Of a stretch of DNA of 64,000 nucleotides, positions 46,661 to 54,563 are shown piece by piece (position 1 is the stretch's first letter; every line of letters starts with the position of its first letter). This DNA is from Thiodiazotropha sp040506275. Lineage in GTDB: Bacteria; Pseudomonadota; Gammaproteobacteria; Chromatiales; Chromatiaceae. Made by a program: the position numbers and the translations under genes. Below the pieces are notes generated by a model that did not search any database, was not told where the DNA came from, and saw only the letters and a list, made by a program, of their open reading frames with translations. The DNA lies in contig JBEVXD010000013.1 of NCBI GenBank assembly GCA_040506275.1, forward strand, positions 1 to 64,000. Reading direction: 5' to 3'.

Positions 46661-48029
46661 CTCACTCGCAGGGCGCACCCTTGCGCTGCTCATCGGCACT
46701 ACGCTGCTGCTAATTTTGGGCAGTGCCGTATTGCTGCAAGATGAACGGAGCAAACGCTTCGACGAGCACAATCGATTCCGTCATCTGGAACGGGTTGCCA
46801 CCCTGGCACGCCTACTGAGTGATGCCAATGAGCATGAACAGAGTCGCATTATCAAACGGATTTCAGAAGAGCATGATGATATCAGCCTCACCCCCCTGCC
46901 CCGGATAGATCGCCAACCCAGGGATCCTATGGAAAAGAAAATTGCCCATCATCTTAGAAGAAGCCTACACCTTAAGTCTCGATCTGCAATACGAGTTCGA
47001 ATTGATTTCGATCAGCAGGACAAAACAGTCTACACAGATGAACGTGACCATCACCCACTGCGAAGACCATTAAAATCGATCCACATATCTGTACGACTGA
47101 AGGATCAAACCTGGCTCAATTTCAGTACCAAAGATTTCAAAAATGTACCCCCCTGGGAAAGCAAAACCCTACAGTTACTCTTTCTCTATCTGGTCCTACT
47201 CATCACAAGTGGCCTGCTGATCGCACGGCGGATGGCAAATCCAATGGCACAACTGGCTGAAGCGGCAGAACGATTTGGGCTAGGACAACCTCAATCCCCA
47301 ATCCCCGAGAAGGGACCACGGGAGGTGCGTAAAACCATTCACGCTTTTAACCTAATGCAAGAGCGCCTGGAGAAACAGATCAGCGACCGCTCACGGCTCC
47401 TGGCTGCGGTATCACACGACCTGAAAACACCTATTACAACCCTAAGACTCAGGGCAGAATATATCGAAGATACTGAGATGCAGGAGAAGACCCTTGCCAC
47501 ACTCACAGAGATGGAAGCTATTCTCTCCGACACCCTCAGCTATGCCCGTGATGAAGCAGCAGACGAGCAAGCCCGTAACACAGATCTTGCCGCTTTGATG
47601 CAAAGCCTGGTCGACGACCATGCCGATTTAGGTGGCGAGACGAGCTATCAGGGACCAGAACGACTCAACTTTATCTGTCGTCCTGTTGCCTTGAGACGAG
47701 CCTTTAACAACCTTATCGATAACGCACTTAAATATGGTGGCAGTGCAGTTGCAACACTGACCTCTTCCACTGAGCATGTAATCATCGATATTGAGGATAG
47801 TGGCCCAGGTATAGAGGAGCAATACCTGGACGCTGTACTAGCCCCATTTTTCAGGCTTGAAGGCTCGCGCAACCGAGAAACCGGCGGTACTGGGTTAGGA
47901 CTTGCAGTCGCCAATAGCATTGTGCTCGGCCATGGCGGAGAGCTGTCGCTCAGTAATCGCTCCGAGGGGGGACTTAGAGTCAGGGTCATACTGAATAAAC
48001 TTCAATCGACACAATCCAAGTCAAATTAA
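46644..48029 (+). CDS. Sensor histidine kinase (EnvZ/RstB-like)
   Basis: The protein is about 461 residues. Two membrane helices (~12-30 and ~173-190) flank a ~140-residue basic, His-rich periplasmic sensor (DERDHHPLRRPLKSIHISVR). A HAMP linker (~190-245), the phospho-acceptor His in LAAVSHDLKTPITTLRLRAE and a HATPase domain (NLIDNALKYGG, DSGPGI, GGTGLGLAVA) follow. The true start is ATG 46644, which begins with the signal/anchor MRLWPDSLAGRTLALLIG; the frame is open earlier only because it overlaps the regulator gene. The histidine-rich sensor suggests a metal or pH signal, by inference. Confidence 0.9.
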   Translation: MRLWPDSLAGRTLALLIGTTLLLILGSAVLLQDERSKRFDEHNRFRHLERVATLARLLSDANEHEQSRIIKRISEEHDDISLTPLPRIDRQPRDPMEKKIAHHLRRSLHLKSRSAIRVRIDFDQQDKTVYTDERDHHPLRRPLKSIHISVRLKDQTWLNFSTKDFKNVPPWESKTLQLLFLYLVLLITSGLLIARRMANPMAQLAEAAERFGLGQPQSPIPEKGPREVRKTIHAFNLMQERLEKQISDRSRLLAAVSHDLKTPITTLRLRAEYIEDTEMQEKTLATLTEMEAILSDTLSYARDEAADEQARNTDLAALMQSLVDDHADLGGETSYQGPERLNFICRPVALRRAFNNLIDNALKYGGSAVATLTSSTEHVIIDIEDSGPGIEEQYLDAVLAPFFRLEGSRNRETGGTGLGLAVANSIVLGHGGELSLSNRSEGGLRVRVILNKLQSTQSKSN

Positions 48030-48262
48030 CCTACATTTTTTGAATATTAATTAATCAGTTAATATAAAACCCTACAACTGAAACCACTCGTTTCTATGAG
48101 ATATCCGGTGACAGGCTCGTTCAAATTGCATAGATATTACCAGCCTGAATATCGATTATTACAAGATTATTGAAAATATTGCCTGTTTTTAATCCCGTGA
48201 TTAACTATGTCGTGTTAGTAGTGGATTTGCATCTCATCAGATCAAAAGTTATCTATAGCTCA

Positions 48263-48295
48263 TTTGCTTTATTACACACAGTGTAATAAAGCAAA
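48263..48295. repeat. Perfect 15-bp hairpin with 3-base loop
   Basis: TTTGCTTTATTACAC and GTGTAATAAAGCAAA pair perfectly around ACA. It lies between the histidine kinase gene (plus) and the small HTH gene (minus), next to the terminator at 48293-48319. It may end kinase transcripts although no T run follows on the plus strand. Nothing else is seen in 48030-48262, an AT-rich stretch. Confidence 0.7.
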
Positions 48296-48319
48296 AAAAA
48301 GGCTGTATAGAAACAGCCT
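48293..48319 (-). terminator. Rho-independent terminator of the monooxygenase cluster
   Basis: On the minus strand AGGCTGT and ACAGCCT enclose a six-base loop and run straight into eight T residues. It stands 29 bases after the stop of the last gene in the cluster at 48348, marking the operon end. Confidence 0.88.
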
Positions 48320-48347
48320 AAGGGGGGTACTTGGACAGTACGTTTAT

Positions 48348-48563
48348 TCAAAAAAGATGATAACGCGTATTTTCAGTCATCAAACTATACTGCAATAAAC
48401 GCAAGTCCAAATCTGGCATCTGTACTAGCTTCTTACTACTCCCGGGTTTGGTGATCCAACTTTCTACCGTTTCAACCGACACATCCAAAACTTTTGCAAC
48501 GTCAGCACTGCTTAGGTTTTTATCCCGCATGATGTTAAGAAGATCTTGGTTAATAATTTTCAC
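48348..48563 (-). CDS. Small helix-turn-helix protein, 71 residues
   Basis: The protein begins KIINQDLLNIMRDKNLSSAD and contains VAKVLDVSVETVESWITKPG, a compact XRE/MerR-like helix-turn-helix. The tail is hydrophobic (LRLLQYSLMTENTRYHLF). GTG 48563 is preferred, with GGGGGT upstream. A frame from 48611 would overlap the upstream transferase gene and lacks a sensible N-terminus. It is the last gene of the monooxygenase cluster, 25 bases after a transferase gene. It could be a feedback regulator of the operon; that is inference. Confidence 0.65.
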   Translation of the reverse strand: MKIINQDLLNIMRDKNLSSADVAKVLDVSVETVESWITKPGSSKKLVQMPDLDLRLLQYSLMTENTRYHLF

Positions 48564-48588
48564 AGCTACCCCCGAAATTACGATTTGT

Positions 48589-49380
48589 TTAAAAATCGGT
48601 AATGACGACATCTTTTAGCTTCTTAGCTTTGATGTCAGCCAGGCTAGGCAAGAGATCGTAAGCAACCAAATTCTGACCAGAGAAACTCTTATGTCGTCTG
48701 ATGCGATCCATCCACTGACTCAGATTACGACGTTGGTCTATCATTGACTGTTCACCACTGATACTTAACAGGTATATATATGCAGTCCAATGCACGTCTG
48801 CATAACTGTAGTCGCCAACAATGAACTCCTTGTTCGCTAACTGTGCGTCAAGCGCCTCCAGTGGTGCGATCAATGCATGACGTGCGGCGTCAATTGCATT
48901 GTCATCTTTCTTCGATGACTCGCCACGCATTGAGTTGATTACATTTTCATCCATAAGGGTCTGCACATGAGGCGCCACATCAGAACGTGCTATATCTATC
49001 CAGTAGTTCTGTTCTGCCAGTATTGCCGCATTTCTCGGCGCCAGACGGTTTCCCAGTCCGCGTCCTTCAATAAAAGTTGTAATACCCAAATCACCTGTAA
49101 CGCTATAGTGCGCTTCCTTAAGCGCAGGCATAATTCCCAGTTCGGAAATATTTAGATAGTCCTCAGACTTTTCAACACCTTTGGTTATGTCGAGAATTCC
49201 ACACTCTATCTCTATACCCTTCTCTGCGGCGATTATGACTGCCTTTAGAGTATCTGCATCACCTGGAAAACCAAGCAATTGCATAACATATTGGGTTTTT
49301 TTCAGGTCTCCTGCTGTACCATACCGGCCTTCTGCGTCCAGACTCTGTACTGCGCTACCAAATGCGAATAGATCCGCCAT
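48589..49380 (-). CDS. Glutathione-S-transferase-like protein 1
   Basis: The 263-residue protein has a thioredoxin-like N-domain (~35-110; DADTLKAVIIAAEKGIEIEC, LGIMPALKE) and a helical C-domain (~125-245) with EFIVGDYSYADVHWTAYIYL. It is one of three paralogues in this cluster and has an extra ~25 N-terminal residues. The position of the usual catalytic Ser (SPFxxK) is Asp in all three (D-x-x-T-x-K), so the chemistry may differ from ordinary transferases. GGGAG lies eight bases before the start. Likely roles are conjugation or isomerisation of a reactive product of the nearby monooxygenase. Confidence 0.78.
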   Translation of the reverse strand: MADLFAFGSAVQSLDAEGRYGTAGDLKKTQYVMQLLGFPGDADTLKAVIIAAEKGIEIECGILDITKGVEKSEDYLNISELGIMPALKEAHYSVTGDLGITTFIEGRGLGNRLAPRNAAILAEQNYWIDIARSDVAPHVQTLMDENVINSMRGESSKKDDNAIDAARHALIAPLEALDAQLANKEFIVGDYSYADVHWTAYIYLLSISGEQSMIDQRRNLSQWMDRIRRHKSFSGQNLVAYDLLPSLADIKAKKLKDVVITDF

Positions 49381-49405
49381 TTTAGTTCTCCCGATTAAGG
49401 CCTAC

Positions 49406-50116
49406 TCAGGCCACTGACTTAAAACGTTTGTCTTGGATCTCTTCCAATGACACCAGATAGCTGTAAGTCTGCTTTTTACTGGCTTGGCTAATGTGACTCT
49501 GTACCCGTCCACACCACTCTTTAATGTTAGGCCTGTCGTTCACCAGATCCTCATGACCAGCTAAAACACATAGATGAATAGCAGCCGTCCAGTGTATATC
49601 TGCAAATGAATATTCACCTACGATGAAACGACGACCATCAGATATTGTGTTATCCAGGGAATCCAGAATCCGAGCAATTTCCGCTTTAGCCGTCGATACC
49701 TCACTCTCACTAGGAGATTGATCTGTACCCTTTAGACTGGAGGTTAATACACGGACATTCGGATCGATATATCGCTCTGCTATATCAACCCAATAGTTCT
49801 GCTCTCCTAGAATTGATGCTTTTTTAGGATTAAGTGATTTACCCTCACCTCTAACATCCATATAGGCCAGGATTGCCTGCACTCCACTGACTACATAACC
49901 ACCCTCTTTAAGACATGGAGCCTTCCCTAATGGTGACAATCTGCGATACTCCGGATCATCACAGGCCCCAGCTTCTATATCCAATAATTCACTTTTTAGT
50001 CGAATTCCTTTTTCAGCGGCCATGAGTAAACACTTATTGGTTTTAGGATCAGCAGGATAACCCCGCATACGCATTCCATCGGCTTCATTCCGCTTCTTTG
50101 ATCTGAATAGTTTCAT
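49406..50116 (-). CDS. Glutathione-S-transferase-like protein 2
   Basis: The 236-residue paralogue of the flanking transferases carries DPKTNKCLLMAAEKGIRLKS and the cis-Pro loop LGKAPCLKEGG. The helical domain has RFIVGEYSFADIHWTAAIHL. The N-terminus is basic (MKLFRSKKRNEADGMRMRG), unlike the others. AGAGGA stands nine bases before the start. It follows the small membrane peptide gene by 96 bases and precedes transferase 1 by 25, so all belong to the same transcription unit. Confidence 0.78.
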   Translation of the reverse strand: MKLFRSKKRNEADGMRMRGYPADPKTNKCLLMAAEKGIRLKSELLDIEAGACDDPEYRRLSPLGKAPCLKEGGYVVSGVQAILAYMDVRGEGKSLNPKKASILGEQNYWVDIAERYIDPNVRVLTSSLKGTDQSPSESEVSTAKAEIARILDSLDNTISDGRRFIVGEYSFADIHWTAAIHLCVLAGHEDLVNDRPNIKEWCGRVQSHISQASKKQTYSYLVSLEEIQDKRFKSVA

Positions 50117-50212
50117 TAATTTAATCCTCTACAAATCTCTTTTTCACTATCAAACTGTGGAGATCTTTTTTTATTATCATATCGATCTCCATCAGGTTTT
50201 TAACAATTGCTA

Positions 50213-50413
50213 TCACTCCCAGCGGAATGGTTCATCTTTGGCGATGGCAAAAAACATCCAAACATTGACTAGCAAAATCATGATAAATGAAATGGAAGTA
50301 CCAAGAGCCCACAGTGGATCAGTATGATGTTCGCCAACACCAAGCTGAACCAGGCCCCAGCCACTAGCAGCTGTAAATAGCAATACGAAAAAAAGTGCTT
50401 TATAAGTTGCCAT
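50213..50413 (-). CDS. Two-helix membrane peptide, 66 residues
   Basis: The protein starts MATYKALFFVLLFTAASGWG and has a second helix, SISFIMILLVNVWMFFAIAK, ending DEPFRWE. GAGGA stands seven bases upstream of ATG 50413. A longer frame to 50464 adds residues without a ribosome-binding site. It lies 65 bases after the diiron monooxygenase gene and is likely an accessory subunit or stabilising partner of that membrane enzyme. I know no family for it. Confidence 0.7.
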   Translation of the reverse strand: MATYKALFFVLLFTAASGWGLVQLGVGEHHTDPLWALGTSISFIMILLVNVWMFFAIAKDEPFRWE

Positions 50414-50478
50414 ATCTCTATCCTCAATTAAATTCAGTGTTAGGAGAGTGCCATCTAATAGCACCCCCCTATGGGTTG

Positions 50479-51702
50479 CTATGCACCGCTTACTTGACCA
50501 GATATCTGATCCATATCATGCCACCCTGCTTTGGCATTCATACGTTGCGCGATACGTCGCTCTCCTTCTGATGCCATCTCTGCATCCCACTTAGCCAGAT
50601 GTGGTTTGATAAAACTTTCCCATGCTGGCGGCACTAAAAGCAGTGAAAACATAGCGTAGTATCCTAACCCTGTATCTGGTGAACCAACCTCTTCCAACTC
50701 CCAAAAGTGAGTCTCCCCACGATCATGGTGATCTCCCTGACGGCCGATTTCGATAAAACCAAACTGAGTGAATGGTGACTCACCAACATCCCAAGAGTGA
50801 CGGTATTCGATGGGTTGTCCCTTCTCACGAATAAGACCGTAATGCTCAAGAAAATTAAGTACCTCTAACTCAAATCCTGAAATCACCCAAGTGATAGCCA
50901 TAATTCCAAGTCCTTCCCAACCACCTGCGAACCAGAAAAGAAATACGGTAGGCAGACTAATGAAATAACCGCGAATCCACCGGTTTGCTGGTGAGAAAAA
51001 CATCTTGCCAAGACGTTTCAGGCGTTGTTGCTCCATAACATATAAGAATCTTGATTGGCCAAAATGTGACAGCGGATAGTGCTTGAAAATATTCCGACCG
51101 CGAGGGCAAGTAGCTGGATCGTCTTCGTGAGCCAATTCAAGGTGGTGGTTATAGACATGGGCATAGCAGAAGTGAGCAATACCACTCAATCCCATCATCC
51201 AGCGAGAGAGTGCAAAGGTCCATCCTTTCGTATGCGAAAGCTCATGACCAAACATGATGCCTAATCCCATATACAGAGCGGCTGAAATTGCTGCACCAAT
51301 AAGTTCAATACCCGTAATACCACTTTGAATACTGAGTGCAGGTAGTGACACTCCTGCAATCTCCATCGCGCCGAGTATTTCCGTGGAACCAATTGGAACG
51401 CCAGTTGTATATTCGTATACACGCCACACTAGTGATAGTTGCAAGGCCACGAAAATGGGAAACTGCATATACATCATGGTATTCAGCAGCCAGGGTATTC
51501 CGTTTAGTTCACCTTCATCATCCGTACCGGCTGGTTTTGCATTCACCGGTAAAACGCTTGTGACCCAGTCCAGTATGATCGAGGCTACAAACATAGCCAC
51601 GCCAAGCCATACCCATGGACCACCAATAATGACACCTACCATAGATAATACGATAAGCATCGGTGTTAAAAAGTATCTTAGATTAACCATCAATTTGTTC
51701 AT
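50479..51702 (-). CDS. XylM/AlkB-like diiron membrane monooxygenase
   Basis: This is a 407-residue integral membrane hydroxylase. Its ends match XylM of the TOL plasmid (LRYFLTPML and GGPWVWLG near the start; GERRIAQRMNAKAGW near the end). His boxes: HELSH (153-157), HVYNHH with AHEDDPAT after it (182-198), and NFLEHYGL (283-290). The last box reads RQGDHHDRG (321-329): where AlkB and XylM have H-x-x-H-H, the first His is Gln322. Known relatives oxidise alkyl or methyl groups of hydrocarbons with electrons from a reductase. GGAGGAG precedes the start. Confidence 0.88.
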   Translation of the reverse strand: MNKLMVNLRYFLTPMLIVLSMVGVIIGGPWVWLGVAMFVASIILDWVTSVLPVNAKPAGTDDEGELNGIPWLLNTMMYMQFPIFVALQLSLVWRVYEYTTGVPIGSTEILGAMEIAGVSLPALSIQSGITGIELIGAAISAALYMGLGIMFGHELSHTKGWTFALSRWMMGLSGIAHFCYAHVYNHHLELAHEDDPATCPRGRNIFKHYPLSHFGQSRFLYVMEQQRLKRLGKMFFSPANRWIRGYFISLPTVFLFWFAGGWEGLGIMAITWVISGFELEVLNFLEHYGLIREKGQPIEYRHSWDVGESPFTQFGFIEIGRQGDHHDRGETHFWELEEVGSPDTGLGYYAMFSLLLVPPAWESFIKPHLAKWDAEMASEGERRIAQRMNAKAGWHDMDQISGQVSGA

Positions 51703-52064
51703 TTGATCTCCTCCAGTTCTTGTACAGGTGCGCTTTAAATGTAATAAGAGATTGCGTCTGCTCCTATACGTATCACTACGTGTTTTTTTATACTCTGTAA
51801 TTACTGGTATATAGGTGCAAATACCTACCAGATATCCAACTTAAGTGGGAAATATGATTTTTGACCAGAGAATGCCAGAGGATCGCATAGAAATTTAACA
51901 TTTCTAGGCGTGAATCAGATATCAAGAGAAAGCTTTACTTGAAAAGTTAAGCTGTATTTACAGGGGATACATAGCTTCAAGCTATTGGAGTCACAATAAC
52001 AATATACATCCCTTGAATAAGTAACTCGTAAACTTAAATAATGTCAAAAAAAACAGATAGCTAG
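51703..52064 (-). promoter_or_regulatory. Intergenic control region before the monooxygenase gene
   Basis: The 362-base gap holds TATACGT-N6-ACGTG (ACGT pair at 51768-51781), shared with the region before the globin gene. It also has a GGTAT/ATACC inverted repeat (51807-51826), a TAGAAAT/ATTTCTA hairpin (51888-51906) and a 15-base palindrome ATAGCTTCAAGCTAT (51971-51985). Near 51814-51830 the minus strand shows TGGTAGGTATTTGCA, like a sigma-54 -24/-12 element but one base short in spacing. A separate promoter for the monooxygenase gene is likely. Confidence 0.5.
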
Positions 52065-53150
52065 CTAATTACGACCGTTAGGCATGCTACTAGCATCCAG
52101 GAATTTATCAAAATGTATATCGCTATTTTGAAGACCCTGCTGCTTAAGCGTCTCGATTGCCGCATCAATCATCGGTGGTGGCCCACACAAGTAAGCCTGG
52201 GCTGACGACCAATCATCGAGCTGACCAGGTATATGGTCAGTCACCATGCCACGTAATCCCTGCCAATCACTATCTTCTGCCTCGTTGGATAACACAGGTA
52301 TAAATCGCATCGATTTTCCAGAATTCCACTGAGACTCCAAAGATTTCATTATGTCCAAGCAATATAAATCTGCCTGTGTTCTTGCTCCAAATAGATAGAT
52401 GACGTCCCGCGCACACCCCACATGCGCAGCATGTTCGAGCATCGCCTTAATTGAACTCATACCACTACCGCCCGCTATACAGACAACCGGTCCCTCACCA
52501 TCGCGTAACCAGAATGATCCATAGGGACCACTTACCGTAACCTGACTTCCTGTCCTATCGTCTTCAAACAACCAGCCTGTAAGCTCTCCATTTGGGACCT
52601 GGCGAATATAGAAAGTGAGTTCACTACGCTTGTCATCTTCGGGTGCGGCGGCGAAAGAATACGACCTTGGGTTACTGATTCCTGGAAAAGATATATCAGC
52701 ATATTGACCCGCCTTGAAGTGTCCACCCGTTTCACGGAGTGGTTGGTCAATCGAGACTTTCACCTCCATTATATCGTGCGTCAACATCTGTATTGCACTG
52801 ATCGTACCGTCTGTTGTATTTACACCACCTTCTACATTTTCGTCTTCAACCAGGTCAACCTCTACAACAACGTCACTTTTTAGCTGAGCCTGACAAGCTA
52901 GGATCATGCCATTACTTAGCTCATCCCCATCCAACACATATGCAAAATCTGAGAGTTCTTTTACTTTCCCCTCAACGAGACGACATTTACAACTGCCGCA
53001 ACTTCCTACACGACAATCATGAGGCCAACTGATACCAGCGGACAAACCTGCTTTAAGCAGATTATCTCCGGGATTAATTTGAAATACTTCTCCAGTTGGT
53101 TGGACAGTTGCCTGAAATTCTTTTTTCGATTTTCCAAAAAATCCAAACAT
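52065..53150 (-). CDS. XylA-like NAD(P)H:ferredoxin-type reductase of the monooxygenase
   Basis: The 361-residue protein has an N-terminal plant-type 2Fe-2S ferredoxin (Cys46, Cys51, Cys54, Cys86). A flavin-binding beta-barrel (RSYSFAAAP) and an NAD-binding domain (VVCIAGGSGMSSIKAMLEHA, AYLCGPPPMIDAA) follow. This is the XylA layout, passing electrons from NADH through FAD and the iron-sulfur cluster to the diiron hydroxylase. It lies upstream of the monooxygenase gene across a 362-base regulatory gap. The ribosome-binding site is weak (GCGAGA). Confidence 0.9.
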   Translation of the reverse strand: MFGFFGKSKKEFQATVQPTGEVFQINPGDNLLKAGLSAGISWPHDCRVGSCGSCKCRLVEGKVKELSDFAYVLDGDELSNGMILACQAQLKSDVVVEVDLVEDENVEGGVNTTDGTISAIQMLTHDIMEVKVSIDQPLRETGGHFKAGQYADISFPGISNPRSYSFAAAPEDDKRSELTFYIRQVPNGELTGWLFEDDRTGSQVTVSGPYGSFWLRDGEGPVVCIAGGSGMSSIKAMLEHAAHVGCARDVIYLFGARTQADLYCLDIMKSLESQWNSGKSMRFIPVLSNEAEDSDWQGLRGMVTDHIPGQLDDWSSAQAYLCGPPPMIDAAIETLKQQGLQNSDIHFDKFLDASSMPNGRN

Positions 53151-53183
53151 TGTCTATCTCGCTTTATATATGATTGTAATGGA

Positions 53184-53217
53184 CCCTAAGACCACCGTCC
53201 CTGGTGAAGTATTAGGG
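53184..53217. promoter_or_regulatory. Nested hairpin between transferase 3 and the reductase
   Basis: CCCTAA (53184-53189) pairs with TTAGGG (53212-53217), and CACC pairs with GGTG inside. There is no following T run. It occupies most of the 81-base gap, so it may stabilise or attenuate the downstream transcript. Confidence 0.4.
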
Positions 53218-53231
53218 AATAATTGCTAGAT

Positions 53232-53918
53232 CTACACGTTGATGGTAACAGACCTAAGTTGGTTGGCCTGCATTTCACTGATAGTTGGAAGAACATTATA
53301 TGCCAGATAGTTTTCCTTACTCGTGCTCTTATGTGATTTAACATTATCCCACCAGCTCTTAACTGCATCTCTAGATGAAATAAGATCACCCTTACCAGAA
53401 ATTTCACAGCAGTGAACATAGGGTGCCCAGTGAAGATCTGCCAATGTAAACTCACCAACAATAAAGTCGCCACGATAGCGTTTGTTCTGCAATTGAACAT
53501 TTAGTGCATCAAACAGTACAGATAATCCTGCATCAGTTGATTCATCACTCTCACCAGAGATCAGTTTTGCAATATGAGGTGCAACATGAATACTTGCAAT
53601 TTCTGACCATTGATAATGCAATGCACGGGCCACACCGTTACGCGGAATCAATGAAGGTCCAAAGCCCTTATCGTTGAGGTAGGACATAATGGTAGTTGTA
53701 CCGCACAGAATAAAATCAACATCCTTCAGGCAAGGCGTCGTACCAAACGGTGACATAGAACGAAATTCCTGAGAGTCTGCTGATAGAGCCGTTTCGCCTA
53801 CAACGCGACTATCAATATCAACACCTTTCTCACCAGCAGTCATCAGACATTTCATGGTATCCGGATCTTTGGCAATTCCAAATAGAATCATCTTTGTTTT
53901 CAAATGATCGCCTAACAT
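53232..53918 (-). CDS. Glutathione-S-transferase-like protein 3
   Basis: This protein of about 228 residues starts MLGDHLKTKMILFGIAKDPD. It carries DPDTMKCLMTAGEKGVDIDS, the cis-Pro loop FGTTPCLKD, and the C-domain signature DFIVGEFTLADLHWAPYVHC. It shares the Asp-for-Ser change with its two paralogues. ATG 53918 has GAGGAG about ten bases upstream; an in-frame start at 53954 is less likely. It lies 51 bases after the ferredoxin gene and 81 before the reductase. Confidence 0.78.
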   Translation of the reverse strand: MLGDHLKTKMILFGIAKDPDTMKCLMTAGEKGVDIDSRVVGETALSADSQEFRSMSPFGTTPCLKDVDFILCGTTTIMSYLNDKGFGPSLIPRNGVARALHYQWSEIASIHVAPHIAKLISGESDESTDAGLSVLFDALNVQLQNKRYRGDFIVGEFTLADLHWAPYVHCCEISGKGDLISSRDAVKSWWDNVKSHKSTSKENYLAYNVLPTISEMQANQLRSVTINV

Positions 53919-53969
53919 AGTCTTGGTTTCTCCTCGTCTGTACCAGACAGACAAATCTTATTTTTTCAT

Positions 53970-54152
53970 CTAGTCTTGATACTTCAAAGCTCCAGAGGGA
54001 CAGCTATTTACAACCCTTGTTATTTCATCAGCACTAGCTGCACTTTCGTCAATCACAAAACTACCATCTTCGATTTTAAAAACAGATGGCAATCCCTTGA
54101 CACAGTTACCTGCATGTTGGCAGGTATTTTCGTCCCAACTTATTTTCTGCAT
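53970..54152 (-). CDS. Small 4Fe-4S mono-cluster ferredoxin (Fer4_19/YjdI-like)
   Basis: The 60-residue protein reads MQKISWDENTCQHAGNCVKG and ends CPSGALKYQD. The CxHAGxCVxGLPxVF and CPSGAL motifs are those of divergent one-cluster ferredoxins. Only three Cys (11, 17 and ~51) are visible, so the fourth ligand may be His or solvent. AGGAGAGG lies just before the start. It sits between the globin and transferase 3 and is a possible extra electron carrier. Confidence 0.82.
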   Translation of the reverse strand: MQKISWDENTCQHAGNCVKGLPSVFKIEDGSFVIDESAASADEITRVVNSCPSGALKYQD

Positions 54153-54194
54153 CTATCCTCTCCTAATGATTTCAGTCTCTGTATGTGTTCATTC

Positions 54195-54563
54195 TTAGAC
54201 GTGTACAATATCGCCTTTCATGGAGTAGAGAATACTTAAAACTTCATCTCTCTCCTTCTGTCCTACATCATTTTTATCTAGCGCACCTAACACATCGTCA
54301 ACTACAGCAACAAACTCCTTATCACTAATATTCATACCTTTATGCGCTGCAAGCATATCTTTTCCTGTGTAGGTTTCAGGCCCACCTATTCCAGCACCGA
54401 AGAACTCGCGAACTAACCTCTTTACATTTTCAGGGTCACTTGCTTCATATCGCTGTTTGATCGCGGGATTAATGGTATGGTTGGTCCAGATATCTTCCAC
54501 GATAGCAGCGATACCCTCCTGGCCACCCAATCGTACGTATAGAGTTGTTTCTACTTCGCTCAT
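54195..54563 (-). CDS. Truncated haemoglobin, group I
   Basis: The 122-residue protein begins with the family motif LYVRLGGQEGI. It has the glycine-rich turn GAGIGGPETYTGKDM and the proximal haem ligand His74 in AAHKGMNIS. By eye alignment the distal B10 position, Tyr in most members, is Trp26, which would change oxygen or nitric oxide binding. AGGAGA precedes the ATG. It is the first gene of the monooxygenase cluster, so oxygen supply or NO protection for the oxidation system is a reasonable inference. Confidence 0.87.
   Translation of the reverse strand: MSEVETTLYVRLGGQEGIAAIVEDIWTNHTINPAIKQRYEASDPENVKRLVREFFGAGIGGPETYTGKDMLAAHKGMNISDKEFVAVVDDVLGALDKNDVGQKERDEVLSILYSMKGDIVHV

Noticed and set aside
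51814..51830. Sigma-54 promoter before the monooxygenase gene
   Set aside because: The GG and GC are nine rather than ten bases apart, a spacing that normally abolishes function, so it is only mentioned in the control-region entry.
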